DNA from: Melieria omissa
Lineage: Eukaryota; Arthropoda; Insecta; Diptera; Ulidiidae
Length of the DNA: 64,000 bases
Direction of reading: 5' to 3'
NCBI GenBank assembly: GCA_963971225.1
Contig: OZ020270.1
Coordinates: 69,570,932-69,634,931 of the forward strand
Every line of letters begins with the position of its first letter. Position 1 is the stretch's first letter. Of the stretch, positions 22,201 to 32,625 are shown piece by piece. Under the pieces are notes generated by a model. That model did no database searches and had not been told where the DNA came from. It saw only the letters and a list, made by a program, of their open reading frames with translations. The translations under genes and the position numbers were made by a program.

Positions 22201-24227
22201 CTTCAGGCCACGCAGGAGTGGATAATTCCTTGGCTCGTTGCAATTTTCAGAGCATGCATAACAATTCCATACGTCCCTTCTAGTTGGAGAAGGGTCAAAG
22301 TTGTCTTTATCCCCAAGGTGGGAAAAAGGGGACACGAGTCAGCAAAGGATTTTCGGCCGATAAGTCTAACATCCTTTGTGCTTAAAACCTTCGAGAGGCT
22401 GCTCGACCTGCACATCAGGAATGTGGTGGGAAGCAAGATATCTGATGCCCAACATGCATACCTAAAGGGGAAGTCCACGGAAACGGCACTCCATGAGGTT
22501 GTAAGGACGGTGGAAAAGTCCATAGAACACAAAGAGTATACACTGGCGGCCTTTATGGATATTGAGGGGGGCCTTCAACAACATCCGTATAGATGCGATC
22601 CGGGAATCGCTAGAATACCTTGGAGTTAATGTAGACATCTGCGGCTGGATAACAACAATGCTCCATTCAAGGGAGATCAGCGCTGAACTGGGGAAAAGTT
22701 CGCTGACCAAATACCTAAACAGAGGCACCCCCCAAGGAGGAGTTCTATCACCTCTACTTTGGGTTTGTGCCCTGGATAGAATACTAGCTGAATTAAACGG
22801 TAGAGGTATCAAAGTCGTGGCATACGCGGATGACGTCGTGGTGTTGGCATCGGGGATGTGTCTCGAAGTGATAAGTGATATCCTTCAGGCAGCGCTGAAA
22901 AGATTGAGAGCTTGGTGCACGGGTCGTGGGCTATGCCTTAATCCAAGTAAGACTGAACTGATGCTTTTCACCACGCGGACCAAGATACCTAGATTGGAAA
23001 TAGGAAAACAAACATCGAACACAGAGTCAGCAAAGCGGGCTTTGCTCTGTACGCCTGTAAAAAGATGATTGGCCGGAAATGGGGGCTCCGTCCGGACCTA
23101 ATGCTATGGATGTACAAAACGGTTGTACGTCCTATCCTTTCTTATGGTTCCTTAGTTTGGTGGAAAGCTCTCAGGAGGGACTATAACACCACAAAGCTGA
23201 GCAGAATACAAAGAACAGCATGCGCGATAGCAACAGGGGCGATCAAATCCTGCCCTACAGAGGCTCTGAATGTATTGGCGCACTTACTTCCGATTGATCT
23301 TCATATCGTTAACACCGCCACTCTAAGTGCTCTCAGGTTAAGAGAGATAGGATGCTGGAAGAATAAACCGTATGGGCACGGGTCAATACTAGATCAACTG
23401 CAAAATGCACACACTGCGGAGACAGACTATAAAATTCCCACTGTATTCTTCGGGAAAAGGTATGGCATACGTATTCCCTCCCGTTCGGAATGGAAGAAAG
23501 GAAGAGTCACAAGTGGGAGCGATACCGAAATCTACACTGATGGATCAAAGATGGACTGCGGTGTAGGAGCGGGAATCTACTCAGAGAAGCTGAGGCTCAG
23601 CAAATCCATTCGCCTCCCCAACACAGCTAGCGTCTTCCAGGCGGAAGTCTTCGGTATTAAAGAGGCCTGTAGGATGGCTTTGGACGATACCACCTACAAA
23701 AACAGCATATGCGTACTATCTGACAGCCTAGCTGCCATCAAAGCGTTGGGCTCGTCGGTTATAACATCCAAGCTGGTGTGGGAATGTAAGGAGGCCTTAA
23801 TGGATCTGGCTCGTCGGTTCCAAGTTACCCTAATCTGGGTGCCGGGGCACAAGAACATTGAGGGTAACGAAAGAGCGGATGAGCTAGCCAGGGGGGGTTC
23901 CGCACTTGAGGAACGGGTAGCGGAAATGGTCCGCATCCCAATTGGTTCCATCAAGAGTGAAATCTCCAAAGGCTTCCTTGCTAAAGCTGATACCAGGTGG
24001 GCTCGGATGCGTTCCTGTAAAATCAGCAGATCCTTATGGCCAAGGTACGACAGGAACAAATCAGCCGAATTAATTAACAGAGGCCGACGTGATGCAGCCA
24101 GGCTCACCGCTGTCATCACGGGTCACTGGCCCATTGGAGAGCATGCTGCCAAAATGGGCATTCCTCATAATACCTGCTGTAGAAGCTGCAATAATCCCGA
24201 GGAAAAGGAAACGATTCAACACTTTCT
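19240..24227 (+). mobile_element. LOA-clade non-LTR retrotransposon, copy 1 (3' truncated by the duplication junction)
   Basis: The element has a GC-rich 5' UTR of about 438 bp, ORF1, then ORF2 with endonuclease, RT and RNase H. It ends abruptly inside the C-terminal region at 24227, where Jockey gag sequence (opposite strand) takes over. Near 22997 it lacks 79 bp net compared with copy 2, with a short filler. RNase H together with this ORF1 type fits the LOA clade (Loa, Bilbo, baggins). Confidence 0.86.
19678..20856 (+). CDS. LOA ORF1 protein (392 aa), copy 1
   Basis: An intact frame from the ATG at 19678 to TAA at 20854-20856. The N-terminus is Ser/Thr/Pro-rich and disordered. The middle is Lys/Arg-rich. 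The C-terminal half is a folded domain (VIRGYRVIKCEDQFSRDFLE to LRFGVRHAKVKVF), as seen in ORF1 of LOA-type elements, and has no CCHC knuckles. The presumed role is RNA binding in the retrotransposition complex. The next base after the stop begins the ORF2 ATG in the same frame. It differs from copy 2 at residue 9 (Gly here, Glu there). Confidence 0.83.
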   Translation: MTSKKPSLGQITTSDKDNRRTDRREVPGTSSEDELLASSQDTIIPISSETPGTVGHSTPILSEKPSTSAAARGQLKPANPRPPSRYKQYQRALAILGRISKNEAAGTAHPKDAEDKVRFQKVVDEYREYQATLPKTEATKRNRSTQEKSNRDTKRPKVAGAAEPSKPKRIFSDVVRDHLQVALVDATTNRGKEALEKWGEIEARLTQLVMDHVLGNLTASPAAPLPSFDSAEVIRGYRVIKCEDQFSRDFLESCIFKLGEAAGGLRLKLIPASEVPRRPRARIWLPNMPLDTDKLVTYMQAHNPSIPMTDWQVIKAEAPQKASMSFLLMITEESLAALEKADHKLRFGVRHAKVKVFRSSGGDEEAIDEIGDAEKLMDGVKLTDPNPPHTDV

Positions 24228-24336
24228 TTCTTTTGACTTCGTCCGCGGTTTTATTTTCGAGTCCATCGAGGACCGCTTTGAACGACCTTTCGCTTTTGAG
24301 GTCATGAGTGAAAAACTGACACGAGTTCTCTTTTAA
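20857..24336 (+). pseudogene. LOA ORF2 copy 1: endonuclease, RT, RNase H, broken
   Basis: The start is MGLKVVQVNLQHSKLATDNL. Endonuclease motifs are DIALVQEPWV, LLGCDANARHTLWGS and SFSDHAWI. RT has YKSPGPDGI and, after a frameshift in a G6 run at about 22565-22570, GTPQGGVLSP and YADD. A 79-bp net deletion near 22997 shifts the frame again. The frame from 23065 then holds RNase H (IYTDGSKMDCGVGAG, VLSDSLAAIKAL, VPGHKNIEGNERADELA). From 24228 the codons come from antisense Jockey gag, so the last 35 residues to 24336 are chimeric noise. Confidence 0.87.
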
Positions 24337-24785
24337 TATGTCTATAGTTTTATTAAAGGAATCGTTGGATTCGCAAAGAATTTTGATGCCGATTGAATTT
24401 TTTTTTAAGAAAAAATCGGATATTCTTTTTCGTATTAATAGATTTTTTACGAATTCACTGTCTAGCGCGAGAACTTTAATGGGAGGAAGACTTTAATGGG
24501 AGAACTTTAATGGGAAAAATCGGATTTGTTTTTTTGTGTTTTTTTATTTTGGGTACTTTCGTCGCATCCCATAACAATTTCTTCGTCCGCTAGGGCTTGT
24601 AGTGGCGTCCAATAGTTTCGCCTGCTGTCCCCTTTAATATTCACACTTGGATTAGTAGTGTCCGTAGTTTTTGCGTATTTGCGTGAAGACATCTCGTCTT
24701 CGCTATAAGAGAGCCCCGCTCGCTTCAGAATAATTAGGTGTTTTGTTGGTGGAACTAGTTCTTTTTTTTTTCTTTAATTTCTTAG
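24228..24785 (-). pseudogene. Jockey 5' end and gag N-terminal part (unit 2)
   Basis: Duplicate of 16361-16918. The gag ATG is at 24692, with the same stop at 24507 and the same threefold short repeat. The Jockey 3' half is not repeated here; it meets unit 1 LOA directly at 24227/24228. Confidence 0.85.
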
Positions 24786-24969
24786 TCACAGATTTGCACA
24801 CGTCCGACACGGAGAAAGGCTACACCGAGACTGTTAAAAGGGTAAGTTTTCTCCAAGGAAACGAGTCGGTTCTGAAGTCAGCTATGACTGACAAGGGACC
24901 AGTTGAAAAACTACATTTGAACCAGTCCGATTTCCTACAGGGCCATGACACCTCACACAGATTGTGTAT

Positions 24970-25748
24970 GGGCGCTGTTATGCAGACGGTCAAACGACCG
25001 TCGGTCACGATACTTTTTACGCTCTCATTTTGTTTTTTTCTACTCTGTGCCAAAACCCTGTTATGCAGACGGTCATTTGATCGCCGGTCACCAGTACACT
25101 TTTCGCTTACTTGCAGCACTTTTTCCGTACTTTTTCATTTCGACGCTGCGTTTTTCTGTTCTTAGCAACACTGCCTGAACGAAGTCTTGTGAAATTAAAT
25201 AAATAAAAATGGGAAAAGTTGTATTTTGGCGGGACGAACACAGGAGAGTCATCAGAAAGTGTTTGCAAATTTATATTTCGTTCCAACACCAGAAACATAC
25301 TCGCAAAAGGAGATCCTGTGCCGCAAAACTATGGCTCAAAGAAAGAAGAAACAAAGGCTCATTTGCTTTCGTTTCACATCAACTTAGGCTGAATGATAAC
25401 CAGGCTTATACGAATTTGCAATTTTCCTCTTTATTTCATCTTTTTGGAAAGCCACGTACAACACAAATGTAAACAAACGATGGGGGTTGCTACGAACCAT
25501 TTTTTCCGTCATTAGATACATATTTTCGCGACAAGTGTGCCATTTTGCTCCGAAAACACATGTGTTGTGAATAATTTCACAACGCAACACTGTTTTGATC
25601 GCATGATTTGGCATCGAGAGCCTCATCATTTTTGACCGACGCGGTCAAATTTTACTCTCCCGCTCTCTCTCTAAATTTTTCATTTTATATTGAAGCAACA
25701 ACAACTATCGTGACCGACGGTCATTTGACCATCTGCATAACAGCGCCC
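24970..25748. mobile_element. TIR MITE beginning GGGCGCTGTTATGC (unit 2)
   Basis: Duplicate of 17103-17881, identical in the parts compared. TAT flanks are present. Confidence 0.65.
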
Positions 25749-25753
25749 TATGT

Positions 25754-25909
25754 CAGTGGCGGATTCAGGGGGGTGTTTTGGGGGTTGAAACCCCCCCGAA
25801 ATATTAGGATCGACATTAAAACTACATACAAATTAAAAGACAATTTATGAATATCAAAGAATTACTTTTTGAAACCCCCCCCCGAATTATTTTTCTGGAT
25901 CCGCCCCTG
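25754..25909. mobile_element. hAT-type MITE (unit 2)
   Basis: Duplicate of 17887-18043 with a poly-C tract one base shorter. CCCTATGT flanks at 25746-25753 and 25910-25917. Confidence 0.88.
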
Positions 25910-26054
25910 CCCTATGTGAAATGCAAAATATGGTCAACAAATTCGCTTCCCCTGCCAGTTTCGTATCACGTTATCACTGGTTGTAAATATAGCATTGCAA
26001 ACTTACTTTTTTACAGGTCTAAGTCATTTTGATTGCAACGCGTGCCAATAAAAG

Positions 26055-26341
26055 TGTCTAATAATATCTTCCAGAGTCAAATATTTTGAGTTGGCACCAC
26101 CAACGCACCAGATTTGGCAGTAATCGAGTGCTGCCTATCAATGCCGTTTTTTTTTCTTTGTTTTTTGTTCCCCCATTTAAAGGAGAGTTGAAGTTTTGGT
26201 CAGATAGTCATTGCAATAAAAGCGAGCAGCACGTGCTCAGATTGGACTCCCGCTTTTTTATTTGTAGATTATTTCGGTTTGTTGGCTTGGAATATGGTTT
26301 AGCGTGTGCAGAACCACCTGCACTGCGTTGTTTCCTGTACA
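26055..26341 (+). repeat. BEL element A 5' LTR (unit 2)
   Basis: 287 bp, TGTCTAATAATATC to TTTCCTGTACA. It differs from the 3' LTR by roughly one base in ten over the shared parts, so the insertion is old. TGGTGCCTCCTGTGG, starting three bases later, may be the primer-binding site; I cannot assign the tRNA. Confidence 0.87.
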
Positions 26342-26479
26342 TTTGTTGGTGCCTCCTGTGGAAAATCTGAGAAATTGGTGTGCGAGAGTTCCGCGTGCCG
26401 CCATCTTAGCACGCGTCGAAACATGTTCGAGAAGACAAGTGTGCTGCTAACGGGACCTCATACGGTTCACGTACAGCGT

Positions 26480-26856
26480 CCTGCAGTGGTCTGCTGGCAT
26501 ACAACCACTTCTTGCACAACTTGGCTTTGGCGCCGGCAGCATCCTGTAGTGGTCTGCTGGCGTACAACAACTTCTTGCACACCTGGCTTGGCGACTGCAA
26601 CATCCTGTAGTGGTCTGCTGGCATACAACCACTTCTTGCACAACTTGGCTTTGGCGCCGGCAGCATCCTGTAGTGGTCTGTTGGCGTACAACAACTTCTT
26701 TCACACCTGGCTTGGCGACTGCAGCATCCTGTAGTGGTCTGCTGGCATACAACAATTTCTTACACAACTTGGCTTTGCCGCCGGCAGCATCCTGTAGTGG
26801 TCTGCTGGCATACAACAACTTCTTGCACACCTGGCTTGGCGCCTGCAGCATCCTGA
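26480..26856 (+). repeat. Minisatellite in BEL leader (unit 2)
   Basis: Duplicate of 18614-18990, with the same alternating 63/61-bp spacing. Confidence 0.92.
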
Positions 26857-26906
26857 AGTTGAACATCTTGGCTTTGGCATCGGTAGCACCACAGAATAAA
26901 CAGTAT

Positions 26907-27105
26907 ACAGAAGGCGCATCTGAAATAATTTTGTGATTTCATTTCAGACGCGGGCGGGAAGCAACAAAGGTGAGGAAAATGTAAAGGAAACCGAGAGAGT
27001 AAGCGCGAATTGATGTACACGCATAGGCGCATAGTCATAGTCGAAATAAAGTACACTTTAAGTTCAATAAAGTATACTTTTAAATAAAGTAGGATCTAAG
27101 TCGTT
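26907..27105 (+). repeat. Left 199-bp direct repeat flanking LOA copy 2
   Basis: It runs from ACAGAAGGCGCATCTG to GATCTAAGTCGTT and matches 32427-32625 with one clear mismatch. It abuts the LOA 5' end. It is best read as an unusually long target-site duplication. Confidence 0.9.
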
Positions 27106-27543
27106 GCCGTCGGGGCCGTCGTGCGGTCAGTCACTCAGGGGGATCAACACGTAACACTGGAAAGTGTACGTGCCGTAACTGAGTTGGCTGATGGAAGCGT
27201 GTGCTAACACCTCCACGTGGTGACGGCTGGAAACGGCCACTTCCAGATCTGGTTCTGGTCGTGGTCGGCTAAGGTAGCACAGCGAAAACCTCCCTAATCC
27301 GGGGTGTTATGCGACCCGTGCCCATCGGACTGATTTGCAGCCAGGGAGTAATATCGGCTGTATTCGAACGGAGCTTTCCTGATACCTGGCCGCCTCAGGA
27401 AGGAACGGTGGCCTTATCACGGTAAGGGGCTATGCCGTGACGGACCCTCCCTTTCCCCAATCTTGCTTTGGTCACCGTGCTAGCACTTCGGTGTTTTAGC
27501 ATAGCCCGCCAGGTCGGGCAGGTGACCGTACGAACCAGTTGAC

Positions 27544-28722
27544 ATGACTTCAAAAAAACCCAGCCTCGAACAAATCACGACTTCGGACAAGGACAATAGA
27601 CGAACGGACAGGAGAGAAGTTCCGGGAACATCCTCCGAAGACGAACTCCTGGCTTCGAGCCAGGACACAATCATACCCATTTCCTCAGAGACGCCTGGCA
27701 CTGTGGGTCACAGCACGCCAATCCTCTCTGAGAAACCCTCGACATCCGCTGCAGCAAGGGGCCAACTGAAACCGGCCAATCCTAGACCACCGTCCAGGTA
27801 TAAGCAGTACCAGAGGGCTTTGGCTATCCTCGGCAGGATTAGCAAAAACGAAGCCGCTGGTACTGCTCATCCCAAGGATGCGGAGGACAAGGTGCGGTTT
27901 CAGAAGGTAGTCGATGAGTACCGGGAGTACCAAGCGACCTTACCAAAAACTGAAGCGACGAAGCGAAACCGGTCTACTCAGGAGAAGTCGAACCGTGACA
28001 CCAAACGACCCAAAGTGGCCGGGGCAGCTGAACCGTCGAAACCGAAGAGGATCTTCAGTGACGTTGTGCGTGACCATCTTCAGGTTGCACTCGTCGACGC
28101 TACCACCAACCGCGGCAAAGAAGCACTGGAAAAGTGGGGAGAAATCGAGGCCAGGTTGACCCAATTGGTAATGGACCATGTATTGGGCAACCTGACTGCG
28201 AGCCCGGCGGCACCTCTTCCCAGCTTCGACTCTGCGGAGGTTATCCGGGGATATCGGGTAATCAAATGCGAGGATCAATTTTCTAGGGATTTCCTGGAAA
28301 GCTGCATCTTCAAGTTAGGGGAGGCAGCGGGAGGCTTAAGGCTTAAGCTTATCCCGGCCAGTGAGGTCCCTAGGAGACCACGGGCTCGCATATGGTTGCC
28401 AAATATGCCACTGGATACCGACAAACTGGTGACTTATATGCAAGCGCACAACCCATCAATACCCATGACTGACTGGCAAGTGATCAAAGCGGAGGCTCCG
28501 CAGAAGGCCAGCATGTCATTCCTCCTCATGATCACCGAGGAGAGCTTGGCTGCCCTGGAAAAGGCAGACCATAAGCTTCGCTTTGGCGTTCGGCACGCAA
28601 AAGTGAAGGTGTTCCGCTCATCCGGCGGGGATGAGGAGGCCATCGACGAGATTGGGGACGCAGAAAAGCTGATGGACGGCGTCAAGCTCACCGATCCCAA
28701 TCCCCCCCATACCGACGTCTAA
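27544..28722 (+). CDS. LOA ORF1 protein (392 aa), copy 2
   Basis: An intact frame starting MTSKKPSLEQITTSDKDNRR. The disordered acidic/Ser-rich N-terminus (about 1-90), basic middle (about 130-165) and conserved C-terminal domain (about 220-365) are as in copy 1. It lacks zinc knuckles, unlike the R1 and Jockey gag proteins in this window. The TAA at 28720-28722 is followed at once by ATG, with ORF2 in the same frame, so ORF2 could be made by reinitiation or stop readthrough. Confidence 0.85.
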   Translation: MTSKKPSLEQITTSDKDNRRTDRREVPGTSSEDELLASSQDTIIPISSETPGTVGHSTPILSEKPSTSAAARGQLKPANPRPPSRYKQYQRALAILGRISKNEAAGTAHPKDAEDKVRFQKVVDEYREYQATLPKTEATKRNRSTQEKSNRDTKRPKVAGAAEPSKPKRIFSDVVRDHLQVALVDATTNRGKEALEKWGEIEARLTQLVMDHVLGNLTASPAAPLPSFDSAEVIRGYRVIKCEDQFSRDFLESCIFKLGEAAGGLRLKLIPASEVPRRPRARIWLPNMPLDTDKLVTYMQAHNPSIPMTDWQVIKAEAPQKASMSFLLMITEESLAALEKADHKLRFGVRHAKVKVFRSSGGDEEAIDEIGDAEKLMDGVKLTDPNPPHTDV

Positions 28723-31700
28723 ATGGGATTGAAGGTTGTCCAAGTCAACCTCCAACACTCCAAGTTGGCAACGGACAACCTCTCCGTCCTCCTATCGGAG
28801 GCGGACGTCGACATCGCTCTCGTCCAGGAGCCATGGGTGCGGAGCACTATGGTGAAAGCGCTCCAACGAAGCGACTACAATATCTTCTATAAAAGGATCG
28901 ACGGTAAGCCGAGGACTTGTATAGTCGCAAAAAAACATCTTTGCATGTATCTTCTACCTCTTCACAGCACAGGCGATGCTACGGTGGTCAAGCTGGAGGC
29001 TGCTGACGGGGTTAGCATGACACTAGCCTCAGTATATATGGCGCACGATCGGCCAGCGCCCCCGGAGGAGGTCCGTAGACTGGTGGCTGGCTGTACCGGT
29101 GCACTGCTCCTAGGGTGTGATGCCAACGCCAGACACACACTATGGGGGAGCACCGAGACCAATGAAAGGGGTGAGTACCTTTACGATTTTATTATCAATA
29201 CTAACCTGGTAGTGTGTAACAGAGGTAATACTCCGACCTTCACCTTCCCTAGCTCTGAAGGCTTCAGTGGCTGGGAGGAGGTCCTAGATGTTACACTACT
29301 AACTGAAAACGAACTAGTATCTGTGGATAAGTGGAGGGTATCCAATCAGAAGTCCTTCTCGGATCATGCTTGGATACTCTACGACTTAGATGTTCGGGCC
29401 GAACCCCCTCCACCCTATAGAAACCCTAAACGTACCAACTGGTCTAGGTTCGCTAGGATAGCCAAGAAGAAAATGGGCAGGGCACCCAATTCAGACATAA
29501 CCTCGGCAGTAGATGTAGATAGCAATATCCGACGGTTAGAAAACGCGATGGCTTCTGCGTTTAGAATATCCTGTCCGGTGAAATACTCCAAAAAATCATT
29601 TCCTCCCTGGTGGAACCAGGATCTCACTAGCCTCAGGGCAGAGACTCGTAGGATGTTTAACCAGAGCTACTCCTCTGGCAACTGGGAAGGTTACAAGGAC
29701 AGTCTCAGGAAATACAAAAAAGCAATCAGAAATTCCAAAAGCAAGGGCTGGAAGGATTTCTGTTCTTCAATAGAAACCACCAAGGATTCTGCTAGGCTAA
29801 GTAAGATCTTATCCAAGGACCATACCAGCCCCTCTTTTATAAGGAAAGCGGATGGTTCATGGACAGATAGCACGCAGGAAGCCTTGAATCTACTTCTAGA
29901 AACTCATTTCCCAGGATCTTCGGATGAAGAGCAGGATTTTGAGCATCAGAGGTCACCTACCACGGGTATTGGTACCGTGATTATAACGGAAGACAAAGTT
30001 GCATGGGCAATCAAAAGTTTTTCAGCCTACAAATCACCTGGACCGGATGGAATCTTTCCTATGATGCTTCAGGCCACGCAGGAGTGGATAATTCCTTGGC
30101 TCGTTGCAATTTTCAGAGCATGCATAACAATTCCATACGTCCCTTCTAGTTGGAGAAGGGTCAAAGTTGTCTTTATCCCCAAGGTGGGAAAAAGGGGACA
30201 CGAGTCAGCAAAGGATTTTCGGCCGATAAGTCTAACATCCTTTGTGCTTAAAACCTTCGAGAGGCTGCTCGACCTGCACATCAGGAATGTGGTGGGAAGC
30301 AAGATATCTGATGCCCAACATGCATACCTAAAGGGGAAGTCCACGGAAACGGCACTCCATGAGGTTGTAAGGACGGTGGAAAAGTCCATAGAACACAAAG
30401 AGTATACACTGGCGGCCTTTATGGATATTGAGGGGGGCCTTCAACAACATCCGTATAGATGCGATCCGGGAATCGCTAGAATACCTTGGAGTTAATGTAG
30501 ACATCTGCGGCTGGATAACAACAATGCTCCATTCAAGGGAGATCAGCGCTGAACTGGGGAAAAGTTCGCTGACCAAATACCTAAACAGAGGCACCCCCCA
30601 AGGAGGAGTTCTATCACCTCTACTTTGGGTTTGTGCCCTGGATAGAATACTAGCTGAATTAAACGGTAGAGGTATCAAAGTCGTGGCATACGCGGATGAC
30701 GTCGTGGTGTTGGCATCGGGGATGTGTCTCGAAGTGATAAGTGATATCCTTCAGGCAGCGCTGAAAAGATTGAGAGCTTGGTGCACGGGTCGTGGGCTAT
30801 GCCTTAATCCAAGTAAGACTGAACTGATGCTTTTCACCACGCGGACCAAGATACCTAGATTTAGATTACCTATGCTGAACGGAACGACACTATCCCTCTC
30901 GTCTAGCGCCAAGTACCTGGGGGTAATCTTGGACCCAAAGCTAAACTGGAAAACAAACATCGAACACAGAGTCAGCAAAGCGGGCTTTGCTCTGTACGCC
31001 TGTAAAAAGATGATTGGCCGGAAATGGGGGCTCCGTCCGGACCTAATGCTATGGATGTACAAAACGGTTGTACGTCCTATCCTTTCTTATGGTTCCTTAG
31101 TTTGGTGGAAAGCTCTCAGGAGGGACTATAACACCACAAAGCTGAGCAGAATACAAAGAACAGCATGCGCGATAGCAACAGGGGCGATCAAATCCTGCCC
31201 TACAGAGGCTCTGAATGTATTGGCGCACTTACTTCCGATTGATCTTCATATCGTTAACACCGCCACTCTAAGTGCTCTCAGGTTAAGAGAGATAGGATGC
31301 TGGAAGAATAAACCGTATGGGCACGGGTCAATACTAGATCAACTGCAAAATGCACACACTGCGGAGACAGACTATAAAATTCCCACTGTATTCTTCGGGA
31401 AAAGGTATGGCATACGTATTCCCTCCCGTTCGGAATGGAAGAAAGGAAGAGTCACAAGTGGGAGCGATACCGAAATCTACACTGATGGATCAAAGATGGA
31501 CTGCGGTGTAGGAGCGGGAATCTACTCAGAGAAGCTGAGGCTCAGCAAATCCATTCGCCTCCCCAACACAGCTAGCGTCTTCCAGGCGGAAGTCTTCGGT
31601 ATTAAAGAGGCCTGTAGGATGGCTTTGGACGATACCACCTACAAAAACAGCATATGCGTACTATCTGACAGCCTAGCTGCCATCAAAGCGTTGGGCTCGT

Positions 31701-32302
31701 CGGTTATAACATCCAAGCTGGTGTGGGAATGTAAGGAGGCCTTAATGGATCTGGCTCGTCGGTTCCAAGTTACCCTAATCTGGGTGCCGGGGCACAAGAA
31801 CATTGAGGGTAACGAAAGAGCGGATGAGCTAGCCAGGGGGGGTTCCGCACTTGAGGAACGGGTAGCGGAAATGGTCCGCATCCCAATTGGTTCCATCAAG
31901 AGTGAAATCTCCAAAGGCTTCCTTGCTAAAGCTGATACCAGGTGGGCTCGGATGCGTTCCTGTAAAATCAGCAGATCCTTATGGCCAAGGTACGACAGGA
32001 ACAAATCAGCCGAATTAATTAACAGAGGCCGACGTGATGCAGCCAGGCTCACCGCTGTCATCACGGGTCACTGGCCCATTGGAGAGCATGCTGCCAAAAT
32101 GGGCATTCCTCATAATACCTGCTGTAGAAGCTGCAATAATCCCGAGGAAAAGGAAACGATTCAACACTTTCTCTGCGATTGCCCGGCCTTAGCAAGGAGA
32201 CGGTGGAAAACTCTAGGTAAACGGTTTACGAACGTTGACGAAATCAAGGACTACAAGGTAAGCTCACTTCTTGCCTTTCTAAACCTCTCGAATTGGCTGT
32301 AG
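28723..32302 (+). pseudogene. LOA ORF2 copy 2: endonuclease-RT-RNase H with one frameshift
   Basis: The endonuclease occupies about residues 1-230 (VQEPWV, GCDANARHTLWG, SDHAW). RT runs from about 400 (SPGPDG, RPISLTSFVLKTFERLL). The frame breaks in a G6 run at 30431-30436; RT then continues in the frame from 30428 with GTPQGGVLSP and YADD (near 30695). RNase H lies at about 31465-31860 with TDGSK, SDSLAA and PGHKNIEGNERADELA. The C-terminal zinc motif (CCRSCNNPEE to HFLCDCPAL) precedes the stop at 32302. Apart from the frameshift it is intact. The enzyme would nick the target and copy the RNA in place. Confidence 0.88.
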
Positions 32303-32426
32303 CGGTTTTAGTCACCAGGAGTATAACAACCATCTACCTAGGTTGAATCAAGAAAGTGGTTTCAAAACGGCGCATCTGCGCTAATTGGATGCCTGGGGCA
32401 TTACCACTCTAACCAACCAACCAACA

Positions 32427-32625
32427 ACAGAAGGCGCATCTGAAATAATTTTGTGATTTCATTTCAGACGCGGGCGGGAAGCAACAAAGGTGAGGAAAAT
32501 GTAAAGGAAACCGAGAGAGTAAGCGCGAATTGATGTACACGCATAGGCGCATAGTCATAGTCGAAATAAAATACACTTTAAGTTCAATAAAGTATACTTT
32601 TAAATAAAGTAGGATCTAAGTCGTT
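32427..32625 (+). repeat. Right 199-bp direct repeat flanking LOA copy 2
   Basis: Matches 26907-27105, with one clear difference (GAAATAAAATAC here for GAAATAAAGTAC). The F element continues after 32625. Confidence 0.9.

Larger units (their letters stand above)
16196..24062 (+). repeat. Tandem segmental duplication, unit 1 (7,867 bp)
   Basis: Bases 16196-24062 recur at 24063-32007 with only a handful of differences: a one-base change in a poly-C run near 18010, four or five point changes in the LOA coding part, and a 79-bp net deletion in unit 1 near 22997. Both units start in the same LOA fragment, so the boundary lies within an uninterrupted LOA frame at 24063. Confidence 0.93.
24063..32007 (+). 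repeat. Tandem segmental duplication, unit 2 (7,945 bp)
   Basis: Same content and order as 16196-24062. It continues past 32007 into the intact 3' end of the LOA element, the right 199-bp repeat and the rest of the BEL element. It is therefore the unit still joined to its original right flank. The 78-bp length difference is the LOA deletion in unit 1 minus one base of poly-C. Confidence 0.93.
27106..32426 (+). mobile_element. LOA-clade non-LTR retrotransposon, copy 2 (full length, 5.3 kb)
   Basis: The 5' UTR is 27106-27543, ORF1 27544-28722, ORF2 28723-32302 and the 3' UTR 32303-32426, which ends in an AACC/ACCA-rich short repeat instead of poly-A. The ends are fixed by the 199-bp flanking direct repeat. 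The only visible coding break is the G6 frameshift in ORF2. RNase H, the zinc C-terminus and the non-CCHC ORF1 fit the LOA clade; an R1- or I-like relative is the alternative. Confidence 0.88.

Noticed and set aside
23065..24336. A distinct 423-residue RNase H protein
   Set aside because: It is the 3' part of LOA ORF2 after a deletion-induced frameshift, with 35 chimeric residues from antisense Jockey gag at the end.
26480..26856. CRISPR-like array
   Set aside because: The whole period is repeated and there are no unique spacers. The genome is eukaryotic and the repeat lies in a BEL leader.
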